From NCBI RefSeq assembly GCF_008923205.2, contig NZ_WBMS02000038.1, positions 13,042 to 77,041 on the forward strand: a DNA stretch of 64,000 nucleotides, written 5' to 3'. This DNA comes from Actinomadura physcomitrii (GTDB lineage Bacteria > Actinomycetota > Actinomycetes > Streptosporangiales > Streptosporangiaceae). A program made the position numbers and the translations under genes. The first letter of the stretch is position 1; the number at the start of each line of letters is the position of its first letter. Shown here in pieces: positions 16,402-24,342 of the stretch. The notes beneath the pieces are model-generated. The model saw only the letters and a list, made by a program, of their open reading frames with translations. It made no database searches and was not told the DNA's origin.

Positions 16402-16429
16402 AGATGCCGCCCGCCGCCGTCCTGTGACA
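16402..16429 (-). promoter_or_regulatory. ECF41-type promoter candidate (minus strand)
   Basis: TGTCACA (16429-16423) is followed, 16 bases on, by CTCGT close to the remnant of the sigma gene. ECF41 promoters are described as having a TGTCACA -35 element and a CGTC-like -10 element. The position fits autoregulation of the lost sigma gene. Confidence 0.45.
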
Positions 16430-16463
16430 CCTGTGGGCGGTGGCGTACGTCATAGGGCCGCGC

Positions 16464-16495
16464 CGTCACAGGGGCCGGGGCACCGGCATCTCCAT
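16464..16495 (+). promoter_or_regulatory. ECF41-type promoter candidate (plus strand)
   Basis: CGTCACA at 16464-16470 precedes a GC-rich spacer and GGCATCTCC. The element resembles the minus-strand copy facing it and lies about 80 bases upstream of the carboxymuconolactone decarboxylase remnant, the usual ECF41 target. Its spacer is longer than that of the minus-strand copy, so this is a weaker call. Confidence 0.35.
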
Positions 16496-16549
16496 GGCAT
16501 CAGGACGCCGCGCGGACGGGCCGCGCGGCCCCGCTACAGAGGAGAAGCC

Positions 16550-16718
16550 ATGGATTCCCGGTTCGACCTGATGGCCAATGCGGTCGGCGCCAAGATCGCC
16601 AAGCGGATGTACAACGTCAGCCTGGCGATCGAGCAGTGCGGCGAACCGGCTCGGCGTGACGCTCCGCCAGAAGGGCGGTTCCTACGAGCCCGGCGCGTTC
16701 GCCGACCTGGAGAACTGA
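16550..16718 (+). pseudogene. Carboxymuconolactone decarboxylase (AhpD-like) gene with large internal deletion
   Basis: An intact ribosome site (GAGGAGAAGCC) and ATG 16550 begin an N-terminus typical of this family: MDSRFDLMANAVGAK, then IAKRMYNVSLAIEQC. From about 16641 the sequence continues in another frame as ANRLGVTLRQ, KGGSYEPGAF and stops at 16716-16718, which matches the family C-terminus. The roughly 100 residues in between, with the CxxC redox centre, are missing. Both ends surviving shows an internal deletion rather than truncation. Members of this family are the standard genomic partners of ECF41 sigma factors, whose remnant lies divergently next door. Confidence 0.65.
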
Positions 16719-16723
16719 CCGGC

Positions 16724-16763
16724 GGCCCCCGGCCCGGGCACTGCGAGGCCCGGGCTGGGGGCC
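16724..16763. terminator. Strong bidirectional hairpin terminator candidate
   Basis: Arms 16724-16739 and 16748-16763 form a 16-bp stem that is perfect except for one G-T (G-U in RNA) pair, with an 8-base loop. It sits between the decarboxylase remnant and the convergent helD stop at 16776. Confidence 0.65.
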
Positions 16764-16775
16764 GTGCCGCGCGCG

Positions 16776-19229
16776 TCAGCCGGACAGCAGGATGCCCTCC
16801 CACTCCGGCTCCGACGTCAGGACGACCAGGTGCTGTGTGGCGCGGGAGACGGCCACGTAGAGGACGCGGAGCCCGTTGGGGGACTGCGCGGCGACCGTCT
16901 CCGGCGCGGCGATCACGGCGGCGTCGAACTCCAGGCCCTTGGCCTCCAGGACGTCGAGGACCTGGACGCGGTCGGGCAGCCCGGCGGCGAGGCGCGCGCG
17001 GGCGGCGGCGTCCCACCGCGCGGACGCGATCTCGTGCGGCAGCGGGATGGTGCCCTCGTCGTGCGCCTCGGCGGGATGGAACGGGACGATGACGCCGATC
17101 GTGCCCTCGACCTGTGCGAGCAGCTCCTCGGCGTCCTGCCGGGCGGCGCCCGCGAGCCCGGACTCGGGCAGCACGCGGACGACCGGCGCGATCCCCGACG
17201 AGCGGACGGCGCGGGCCGGTCGCGCCTCGGGCAGCGCGCGCGCCAGCACCCGCGCGGACACGGCGGCGATCTCGGTGGAGTTGCGGTAGTTCGTCGTCAG
17301 CTCGTACTCGTGCCGGGTGCGGCGCGGCGCGGGCTTGCGGCGGCGGTTCCGCGACGACGGGCGCTCCCCGCTGAGCGCCGCGTCCATGGCCGTGCGGGCG
17401 GCGGCGAGGTCCTCCCAGGCGCTCTGCGCCGGGTCCTCGACGACGGTCCAGCTGGCCTGGCGGCCCCGGCGGCCGAGCATCCGCCACTGCATCGGCGACA
17501 GGTCCTGCGCCTCGTCCACGACGATGTGCGCGTACTCGGGGCGCTCCTCCACCACGCCGTCGTCGACGCGGCGGGACCGCTCCAGCCGCTCCATCGACGT
17601 GGTGAGCTCCTGCATCTCCGGCTCCCAGTCATCCTCCGCGACCTCCTCGCCGGTGAGGATGTTGACGCCGTCGACGACGAACGGGTCGTCGGCGGCGGCG
17701 GACGCGCGGCGGCGCGCCGGGCGGGGCGGCGGGCCGAGCAGCGCGTCGATCTCGTCGAGCAGCGCGACGTCCTGGTAGCTGAACGGCGCGTCGCCGGCCC
17801 ACGAGGAGGCGAGCCGCGCGACGTCGTCGCCGTGCAGCTCCCGCCCGGCGGCGCGGCGCAGCCGGGCCGGGTCGCCGAGCGAGCGGAGCACGTCGGCGGG
17901 GCGGCGGATCGGCCAGAACGCCACCAGGAAGCCGGCGAACTCGCGCTGCTCGCGGACGCGGGCGTCGAACTGCTCGCGGGGCGTGCCGTCGCGCGCCGGG
18001 CGGCCGGGCTCGCCGTCGAGGGAGGCGAGGCCGTCGGCGGCGAGGATCGCGTTCCACAGCCCGGCCTCGGCGCCCTCCGCCTCCCGCGCGGCCTCCGGCC
18101 CGCCGAGGTCGGTGAACCGCCGCCACAGGGCGTCCAGCAGCATCTCGGCGACCTGCCGGCGGGCCGCGTTCACGCTGCCGCGGCTGCGCCGGTGCACGTC
18201 GCCCCGGACGCGGTCGAGGGCGCGCCGGTCGAGGGAGACGACAACGCCCTTGTACACCACGCGCAGCTCGTCGGGCGCGCCGGGGGCGTGGTCGGCGACG
18301 GCGCGGCGCAGCACGGCCGCCATCGTCTCCGATCCCTTCAGCGCGGCGAGCGCGGGCGTGTCGTGGACGGTCGCGGTGACGCCGTCGACCAGGTCGCCGA
18401 GGGAGCGCAGCGTCGCCGAGCCCTCGCCGAGCGACGGCAGCACCCGCTCGATGTAGGCGGTGAAGCGGCGGTTCGGGCCGACGACCAGCACGCCCCGGGA
18501 CCCGAACCGGCGGCGGTGCCGGAACAGCAGGTAGGCGACGCGGTGCAGGGCGACCGCCGTCTTGCCGGTGCCGGGGGCGCCGCGGACCAGGACGGTCCCG
18601 TCGGCGGGCGCGCGGATCACCTCGTCCTGCTCGCGCTGGATGGTCGCGACGATGTCGCGCATCGCGCCCTCGCGGGCGCGGGCGAGGGAGGCCAGGAACG
18701 CGCCGTCGCCGACGATCGTCATGCCGCCGGCGGCGTCCGGGTCGAGGAGGTCGTCCTCCAGGTCGACGACGGTGTGGCCGCGCGAGTGCAGGACGCGGCG
18801 GCGGACGACGCCGCGCGGGTCCTCGGGGGTGGCGCGGTAGAAGTCCTCGGCGGCGGGCGCGCGCCAGTCGATGACCAGGGAGTCGTGCTCGCTGGTGCGC
18901 ACGCCGATCCGGCCGACGTAGCGGACCTCGCCGGACGGCTTCTCGCCGGGGGCGAGGTCGAGCCGGCCGAACACGAGGCCGTCGTCGGCGACGTCGAGGG
19001 CCTGGGCGCGCAGCGCGGCCTGGTGGACCATCGCGTCCCGGTCCACCAGGGACCCCTTCGTGCCGGCGAGCGACTGGCGGTAGCCCTCGCGGATCATCGC
19101 CTGGGCGTCCGCGCGCATCTCCTCCAGCCGCGCGTAGGCGATGTCGACGTACCGCTGCTCGGCGGCGATCTCACGGTCCTTGACCGTGCCGCCGTGTCCG
19201 GTCGGCCGCCCGTTGACCTGGGACGACAT
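16776..19229 (-). CDS. helD: HelD-like superfamily 1 ATPase (RNA polymerase recycling factor)
   Basis: The 817-residue protein has a coiled-coil N-terminal arm (residues about 18-55), a region with FGRLDLAPGE, VGRIGV and LVIDWRAPAAEDFYRA that is diagnostic of HelD, a Walker A motif GAPGTGKT at 217-224, VVDEAQDLSPMQWRML (Walker B) and helicase-like motifs near the C-terminus (TNYRNS; KGLEFDAAVI; LYVAVSRATQ). HelD binds RNA polymerase, pushes into the main channels and releases stalled complexes with ATP hydrolysis; it is not a processive helicase. GAGGAGCATCCTGC precedes ATG 19229. The length fits the actinobacterial class. Confidence 0.88.
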   Translation of the reverse strand: MSSQVNGRPTGHGGTVKDREIAAEQRYVDIAYARLEEMRADAQAMIREGYRQSLAGTKGSLVDRDAMVHQAALRAQALDVADDGLVFGRLDLAPGEKPSGEVRYVGRIGVRTSEHDSLVIDWRAPAAEDFYRATPEDPRGVVRRRVLHSRGHTVVDLEDDLLDPDAAGGMTIVGDGAFLASLARAREGAMRDIVATIQREQDEVIRAPADGTVLVRGAPGTGKTAVALHRVAYLLFRHRRRFGSRGVLVVGPNRRFTAYIERVLPSLGEGSATLRSLGDLVDGVTATVHDTPALAALKGSETMAAVLRRAVADHAPGAPDELRVVYKGVVVSLDRRALDRVRGDVHRRSRGSVNAARRQVAEMLLDALWRRFTDLGGPEAAREAEGAEAGLWNAILAADGLASLDGEPGRPARDGTPREQFDARVREQREFAGFLVAFWPIRRPADVLRSLGDPARLRRAAGRELHGDDVARLASSWAGDAPFSYQDVALLDEIDALLGPPPRPARRRASAAADDPFVVDGVNILTGEEVAEDDWEPEMQELTTSMERLERSRRVDDGVVEERPEYAHIVVDEAQDLSPMQWRMLGRRGRQASWTVVEDPAQSAWEDLAAARTAMDAALSGERPSSRNRRRKPAPRRTRHEYELTTNYRNSTEIAAVSARVLARALPEARPARAVRSSGIAPVVRVLPESGLAGAARQDAEELLAQVEGTIGVIVPFHPAEAHDEGTIPLPHEIASARWDAAARARLAAGLPDRVQVLDVLEAKGLEFDAAVIAAPETVAAQSPNGLRVLYVAVSRATQHLVVLTSEPEWEGILLSG

Positions 19230-19316
19230 GCAGGATGCTCCTCGCGCTCGGCTCGCCGGGGCGACCCCGGCGCCCTAAGGGGCGAAAGAGACAAGCCTAT
19301 GCGGTCCCTCCGATGT

Positions 19317-19946
19317 TCAGCGCGGCGGTGCGGACGCCCGGGCCCGGCGCGGGCGGCGCGGGGCGAGGCGCAGCGGTCTGCGGCCGGGCGCCACGTGCAC
19401 CTCGCCGGGCCGTGCCAGGGAGCGGTCGATCTCGTCGAGGACGAGCCGGGCGGGGACCTCGGCGGGCGGGCTCGCGCAGCGGAAGGCGACGCCTCGGCCG
19501 CGCTGCTCGGCGGCGAGGGCCTCGATGTAGGCGCGGGCGGCGGCGGCAGCGGCGGCGGTCGCGGGGGACGCGCCGGACGCGACGATGACGATGACCTCGC
19601 CGGCGCCGCGTTCCAGCATCCCGGGCAGCGCCGCGCGGATGAGGCCGGCGGGGCCGAGGAAGCCGTCCCGCATCGCCTCGTCCACGGGCGGTTCCGGGGC
19701 AGGCAGGGCGGGGGCGATGACGAGCCGGTGCACGGCCCCGGTCACGCCCAGGATGTCCGCGACGTCCTTGGGGTCGGTGATGTCGCAGGCGCGGACGTGG
19801 GTGTTCGGCGAGCGGAACGCGGTGGCCGCGAGCCCGGCCTCGTCGGTGTCGACGGCGACGACGTCCCAGGCCGCCGCGGCGAGCCGCCGTGCTGCGAGCG
19901 CGCCGGTTCCGCGGGCCGCGCCGGCGACCAGGGCCGTCCGCCTCAC
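19317..19946 (-). CDS. SDR-like NAD(P)-binding protein lacking the catalytic Tyr-x3-Lys
   Basis: The 209-residue protein begins RRTALVAGAARGTGALAARR, a Rossmann dinucleotide site of the short-chain dehydrogenase type, and has ACDITDPKDVADIL, like the SDR adenine-pocket aspartate strand. At the catalytic position it reads ARAYIEALAAEQ, so the lysine four residues after tyrosine is missing, and the usual NNAG strand is replaced by VIAPALPAP. It may bind a nucleotide without dehydrogenase activity. The C-terminus is very arginine-rich. Its GTG start overlaps the stop of the acetoacetate decarboxylase-like gene (GTGA), so the two proteins are probably made together. Confidence 0.68.
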   Translation of the reverse strand: MRRTALVAGAARGTGALAARRLAAAAWDVVAVDTDEAGLAATAFRSPNTHVRACDITDPKDVADILGVTGAVHRLVIAPALPAPEPPVDEAMRDGFLGPAGLIRAALPGMLERGAGEVIVIVASGASPATAAAAAAARAYIEALAAEQRGRGVAFRCASPPAEVPARLVLDEIDRSLARPGEVHVAPGRRPLRLAPRRPRRARASAPPR

Positions 19947-20725
19947 GGGCGCACCTCCTCGGCCGGGTCGAACGTCATCGACAGGTGCCCGACCGTGGTG
20001 CTGCTCAGCGCGCGCGCCCGGTCCAGTCCCAGCGCCCGCAGCTCCTCGGCCACCGGGTGGTCGCCCAGGACCACCTTGGCGCCGCCCGGCCGCATCCGGA
20101 CATCGGACGGCGTGAGCGTCCACGGCGTCCGGCGGGTGACGCCGTCCAGGCAGGAGTACGCGTCCACCTTCGGCGCCCCGGCGCCGCCCGGCATCGGCGC
20201 GCCGGGCCGTACGGCGACCTCGACGGCGGTGCGGCCGCCGAAGCGCACGGCGCACCGCTTGACGCGCCCGGCGAGGTCCATCGGGATGTCGGCGAGCTCC
20301 TTGGGGAAGCCCCAGATGCTGCGCCCGCACTCCAGGGTGAACTCCTGGTTGACGGGGAGCCAGTGGATGAACGCCCCCACGTCCCGCATGGCACGCAGCC
20401 GTCCGCCCCTGCCGGACGGCGGCGGCGTCCCGGGCGGGCGCACCAGGAACGCGACGGCGAACTCGTGGTACGGGCCGAGGTCGCCGTCGGCGTAGCGGAC
20501 GAACGCCAGCGAGCAGATCGCTCTTCCTCCCCGACCAACAGACCCCGACCTACCTCCTCGGCCCGCCAGGGGCTCGGCGATCTCGAGGCCGCTGTAGGCG
20601 ATGACGGCCTGCGCTGCGGCGGCCGGGACGGTGAACATGGCCGAGGCGACGGCGGCGTCCCGGATCCGCACCGGAAGCGCGACCTCGTGCCCCTGGATCG
20701 GATGGACTTGCGCGGCACTTGTCAC
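19943..20725 (-). CDS. Acetoacetate decarboxylase family protein
   Basis: The protein (about 260 residues from GTG 20725) has the acetoacetate decarboxylase fold landmarks: YHEFAVAFLV, AFIHWLPVNQEFTLECGR and the SIWGFPKELADI segment, whose lysine is at the position of the Schiff-base lysine. C-terminally it has LSSTTVGHLSMTF. Distant members of this family act as decarboxylases, aldolase-dehydratases or in unknown roles. The frame is open back to a TTG at 20761. I prefer GTG 20725 because the inverted repeat 20735-20748 lies just upstream and no good ribosome site exists for either, so a leaderless message is possible. The SDR-like gene follows with GTGA. Confidence 0.72.
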   Translation of the reverse strand: MTSAAQVHPIQGHEVALPVRIRDAAVASAMFTVPAAAAQAVIAYSGLEIAEPLAGRGGRSGSVGRGGRAICSLAFVRYADGDLGPYHEFAVAFLVRPPGTPPPSGRGGRLRAMRDVGAFIHWLPVNQEFTLECGRSIWGFPKELADIPMDLAGRVKRCAVRFGGRTAVEVAVRPGAPMPGGAGAPKVDAYSCLDGVTRRTPWTLTPSDVRMRPGGAKVVLGDHPVAEELRALGLDRARALSSTTVGHLSMTFDPAEEVRP

Positions 20726-20734
20726 ACCGTTAAG

Positions 20735-20748
20735 TAGAACAGGTTCTC
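20735..20748. promoter_or_regulatory. TetR-type operator candidate resembling a KstR site
   Basis: AGAAC and GTTCT face each other around two bases (core 20736-20747). On the plus strand TAGAACAGGTTCTC differs from the published KstR consensus TnnAACnnGTTnnA only at the last base. It lies 10 bases upstream of the proposed start of the acetoacetate decarboxylase-like gene. Confidence 0.45.
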
Positions 20749-20804
20749 GTTTTGCTGCCAAGGGCGGTCCCGCTCCGCGCTCCGTCCGCGGCCGGCGTGC
20801 GGGA

Positions 20805-21317
20805 TCAGCCGCGCTCGACGCCCGCCTTGATCCGGTCGAGCGTGGCCCGCATCCCCGCGCGGTTCACCGCGGCGCGCTCCTCGGCCGGGACGCCCGTGAA
20901 CACCTTCCCGAGCAGCGAGACCAGCCCGGCGCCGCGATTGCCGCGCCGCAGATCCTCCCAGTACTCGGTGAGCCGCGTCCGGGCGCCGTCCCCGTCTCCG
21001 TCGCCGTCTCCGCCGCCGACGGCCTCGATCCGGTAGCCCCACAGCGCCACCGGCAGGCCGAAGCTCGACACCCGGAACGCGAACGCCTCGCCCGGGACGG
21101 CGACCGTCACCTCGCAGGTGGTGAACCACACCCGCCAGCCGAGCCGGTTGAACCCGACGAACTTCGTGCCGGCCTTGACGGCCCGGCCGCGGATCCACGT
21201 CGCGAAGACCTCGGGGCTCCACTCGCGCATCCGCCGCAGGTCGGCGACCGCGGCGTAGACCGCCCGCGGCCCGGCGCCGACCGCGACGCTCTCCTCGACC
21301 ACCCACTCGCGTTCCAT
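20805..21317 (-). CDS. SRPBCC superfamily protein
   Basis: The 170-residue protein fits the START/Bet v1-like fold: REWVVEESVAVGAGPRAVYAAVADLRRMREWSPEVF at the start (split here as REWVVEESVAV plus the AVYAAVADLRRM helix), GTKFVGFNRLG, VPGEAFAFRVSSFG, then LTEYWEDLRRG and a long C-terminal helix. It probably binds a hydrophobic ligand. An internal run of five Gly-Asp pairs comes from a near-perfect hexanucleotide repeat at about 20990-21012. I chose ATG 21317; an ATG at 21338 is also open. The palindrome at 21340-21360 lies directly upstream. Confidence 0.78.
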   Translation of the reverse strand: MEREWVVEESVAVGAGPRAVYAAVADLRRMREWSPEVFATWIRGRAVKAGTKFVGFNRLGWRVWFTTCEVTVAVPGEAFAFRVSSFGLPVALWGYRIEAVGGGDGDGDGDGARTRLTEYWEDLRRGNRGAGLVSLLGKVFTGVPAEERAAVNRAGMRATLDRIKAGVERG

Positions 21318-21339
21318 GGGCCGATCATGCCATTCCATG

Positions 21340-21360
21340 ACCGCCTGGTCACTAGGTGGT
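21340..21360. promoter_or_regulatory. Imperfect 21-base palindrome upstream of the SRPBCC gene
   Basis: ACCGCCTGGT and ACTAGGTGGT form 10-base arms around a central C with two mismatches. Spacing and symmetry fit a TetR or MarR dimer site. It occupies the whole gap between the HD-hydrolase stop and the SRPBCC start. Confidence 0.45.
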
Positions 21361-21978
21361 CTAGCGCAGGTGCGAGAACGCCTCGCGCCACTCGCCGTAC
21401 CAGGCCGCGAACCAGGGATGCGGCTCGGCCAGCGGGACGATGTAGGTGACCGTCTCGGCGTAGTAGCGGCGCTGGAAGTCCGGTGGCATCCGGTCCAACT
21501 GCTGGACGTTGCTGACCCGGTCCGCGAGCTTCACCAGGATCGCCTTCGGCGGGGCGTCGCGCAGCCGCCGCAGGTACGCGGCCTTGGCGGCGCGTTTCGC
21601 CTGCCGCCCGGCGCCGCCCGCCGGCGGCTTGGTCACCCAGTCGACCAGCTCGGTCACCTCCGGCCCGAACGCGTCCTCGACATCGGCGAGCGTCGCCGGG
21701 GTGTCTTCGACGACGTCGTGCAGCAGGACGGCGGACAGCACCGCCGTATCGGTGACGCCCGCGCCGCGCGCCAGCACCTCCAGGGCCTCCAGCAGGTGCT
21801 CGACGTACGGTGCGCCGGTCGGGCGCCGCTGGTCGCCGTGCCACCGCCGCGCCGCGTCCACCGCCGCCGCAAGCGCGGCGAGGTCGAAGCGCGCACCGTC
21901 CCGGCCAACGCCGTCGCCGGACGACTCCAGGTCCGCGCGGGCTGCGTCCCAGGTGCGCCACCGGGTGAAGACCTCCAC
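21361..21978 (-). CDS. HD domain protein (RelA/SpoT-hydrolase-like fold)
   Basis: The 205-residue protein has the HD_4 metal-binding pattern: a histidine in RRWHGDQRRPTGAPYVEHLLEAL (HGDQRR and YVEH shown), the HD pair in SAVLLHDVVEDTPAT, and a later Asp in ILVKLADRVSNVQQLD. This is the fold of the (p)ppGpp hydrolase half of RelA/SpoT and of small alarmone hydrolases. At 205 residues it has no synthetase domain, so it could be a small alarmone or nucleotide phosphohydrolase. GTG 21978 follows AGGGAGGATAC. It is divergent from the beta-propeller gene across 136 bases. Confidence 0.82.
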   Translation of the reverse strand: MEVFTRWRTWDAARADLESSGDGVGRDGARFDLAALAAAVDAARRWHGDQRRPTGAPYVEHLLEALEVLARGAGVTDTAVLSAVLLHDVVEDTPATLADVEDAFGPEVTELVDWVTKPPAGGAGRQAKRAAKAAYLRRLRDAPPKAILVKLADRVSNVQQLDRMPPDFQRRYYAETVTYIVPLAEPHPWFAAWYGEWREAFSHLR

Positions 21979-22114
21979 GTATCCTCCCTGCTGGTCGCGC
22001 GGGCCCGGCCGGGAGGGCGGGGCGTCCCGCGGGCGATTCCGTCCGGGCCGTGTCGCGCGGGCGGGCGCGACACGGCAAGGTGGAGGTCCACACCATACGG
22101 CCAGTGGAACGGGT

Positions 22115-24169
22115 ATGCGGTCGGCGGAGCAGGGAGGCGGCGCGGGCGTGGGCGCGGGCGGGAGCCGGCCGGGGCGGGGAGGCGGCGTCCGCATGGCGCT
22201 CGGCCTCGTCGCCGGCGCCCTCGCCGTCGCGCTGTGCGCGGTCCTCGTCGAGCGGTTCGTCCTGCACGCCGAGTGGTGGCAGGTGCGCCACACCGTCACC
22301 GGACGGCCCGTCGCGCCGCAGAGCGACGTCGGCCCGCCGCCCGGCCCGCTCGCCGTGAGCTGGGAGCGGACCACGCCGATCCGCGGCGGGCCCGCCGCCG
22401 GGTACGACGGCGTCGCCTACGACGTGGCGCGCGGGCAGGCGGTGACGGCGTCCGGCGGCGGCATCGTCGTCCGGGACGCGCGCGACGGCGCCGAGCGCTG
22501 GAGCTACCGCCGCACCGGGTGGACGCTGCTCGGCTGGACGTCCACGCGGTCCCGGCTCGTCGCCTACTTCGAGCGGGACGGCCGGCGCGGCGACCGGCTG
22601 CTCGTCGGGTTCGACGAGCTGTCAGGCGCGCAGCTGTGGCGGCGCGACGGCGAGCGCCCGGCGGCGGTGTCGCGCGCGACGCTGCGCTGGCCCGCTGGAG
22701 CCGGTGTCGTGCTGACCACCGACGACGGCCGCCGCACCCTGTACGGGGTGTCCGCGCTGACGGGCAAGCGGCTGTGGCGGGCGCCGCTGCCGAAGGGATG
22801 CCGGCTGTTCGAGGGTGCGGCGCAGCCCTCCGACGCCCTCGACCCGGCGGCCGGCGCGGGCACCGGCGAAACGGGCGGCGACGCCCTCGCGGCGCTCGCG
22901 GTGGGCTGCCCGCGCCAGGCCGGCCGGCTGCTGGCCCTCGACCCCGGGCACGGGCGGGTGCTGTGGAGCCGGACGCTCGCGGCGAAGGAGTCCCCCGAGG
23001 TCAAGGTGCTGGACGGCGCGGTCCTCGTCGGGGACGCGACGGCGCTGCGCGCGTTCACCGCCGGCGGCGACCAGATCGCGCGCTGGGACGGCGAGGGGGT
23101 GTGCCGCGACCGGATGTGCCCGGCGGTCCGCGCGGGCGGGCGGCTCATCGTCGTCCGCCACCAGGAGGGGAAGGGCGGCGGCACCGACCGGATGGAGGCG
23201 GTCGACGTCCCGTCCGGCGCGGTGGCGTGGTCGCGGGACGTCCCCGGTTACGCGGCGCTGGCGGAGGCGGGCGGCACGGTCTACGCGCTGCGGCCGCGCC
23301 TGGCCGACCAGCTCCTCCCGGCGGGCGTCGACGTCGTCGACCCCGCGGACGGCCGCGCGTCCACGACCCCCGCGCCGTTCGCCATGGACCCGGACCTGAC
23401 CGGCGCGCGCCCGTGGCTCGCGGCGGCGGGGGGCCTGCTGTACGCGGCGGTCGCGGAGGCGGCGCCGCGTCCGGCGGGCGCGGCCCGGCTGGTCGCGCTG
23501 CGCGGCGGCCCGGACGGGACGGGTCCCGCCGAGCTGGGCGGCGTGCCGGTGGACGACTGGCCGGACGCCTGCGCGCTGCTCAAGAAGGCCGACCTGGCCG
23601 CCGTGCACGCCGACGAGCACGATGTCCGGCCTGCCCGGGCGAGCGTCGGGGACGTGGCGCTGCCGCACCCGGTGTCCTGCGCGTACGAGACGGCCGGAAA
23701 TGGGACGGCAGGGAACGAGACGGCGGGCAAGAAACCCGGGAAGGGGAAGCCGACGGGCGGCGCGGAGCCGTCCGGGACGCCCACTGCCGAGGCGAGCGCG
23801 ACCGGCAGGGCCAGCGGCAAGGCGGGGACGTCGCCGGCGCCGCACGCCTCGGGCGGCGCGGACCCGCCGGACGACGCCGTCCCCGAGACGGCGGTGCGCG
23901 GCCTGAGCGTCAGCGTCCGCTGGGTGGCGGAGACCCCCGACGCGGCCGAGAAGATGCTCGACGCGCTGCAGGCGATCCAGTCGCAGGCGCGGGAGCGTCC
24001 CGACATCCCCGCCGGCCGGGCCTACGAGCTCGGGCCGACCGCCGGGATGATCGCGCTGCGCGTCGACCGGGCCGTCGTGGTCGTGGACGTGGACCGCCCG
24101 CCCGGCGCCGCGGCCCGCCTCGCCCGGTCCGTCGCCGACCGCCTGCGGGCCTGGTCGCCGGGCACCTGA
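22115..24169 (+). CDS. Membrane-anchored PQQ-like beta-propeller protein
   Basis: The 684-residue protein has a glycine-rich N-terminus, one membrane segment (about residues 28-48) and a long extracellular part. That part has repeated beta-propeller blades of the PQQ-like type: VVRDARDGAERWSYR, GFDELSGAQLWRRDG, GVSALTGKRLWRAPLP, ALDPGHGRVLWSRTL and AVDVPSGAVAWSRDV. A low-complexity linker rich in Thr, Gly, Lys and Ala (about 525-590) leads to a C-terminal alpha/beta domain. Such proteins act as extracellular scaffolds or binding proteins; no ligand can be named. ATG 22115 has a poor ribosome site; ATG 22193, just before the membrane helix, has a better one and would also give an anchored protein. 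Confidence 0.75.
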   Translation: MRSAEQGGGAGVGAGGSRPGRGGGVRMALGLVAGALAVALCAVLVERFVLHAEWWQVRHTVTGRPVAPQSDVGPPPGPLAVSWERTTPIRGGPAAGYDGVAYDVARGQAVTASGGGIVVRDARDGAERWSYRRTGWTLLGWTSTRSRLVAYFERDGRRGDRLLVGFDELSGAQLWRRDGERPAAVSRATLRWPAGAGVVLTTDDGRRTLYGVSALTGKRLWRAPLPKGCRLFEGAAQPSDALDPAAGAGTGETGGDALAALAVGCPRQAGRLLALDPGHGRVLWSRTLAAKESPEVKVLDGAVLVGDATALRAFTAGGDQIARWDGEGVCRDRMCPAVRAGGRLIVVRHQEGKGGGTDRMEAVDVPSGAVAWSRDVPGYAALAEAGGTVYALRPRLADQLLPAGVDVVDPADGRASTTPAPFAMDPDLTGARPWLAAAGGLLYAAVAEAAPRPAGAARLVALRGGPDGTGPAELGGVPVDDWPDACALLKKADLAAVHADEHDVRPARASVGDVALPHPVSCAYETAGNGTAGNETAGKKPGKGKPTGGAEPSGTPTAEASATGRASGKAGTSPAPHASGGADPPDDAVPETAVRGLSVSVRWVAETPDAAEKMLDALQAIQSQARERPDIPAGRAYELGPTAGMIALRVDRAVVVVDVDRPPGAAARLARSVADRLRAWSPGT

Positions 24170-24170
24170 C

Positions 24171-24329
<159 letters not shown>

Positions 24330-24342
24330 TGCTCGCCGCGCG

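Noticed and set aside
16402..16453. N-terminal extension of the TetR gene from 16453
   Set aside because: The extension covers promoter-like sequence and the sigma-factor remnant; the normal TetR leader starts at 16147.
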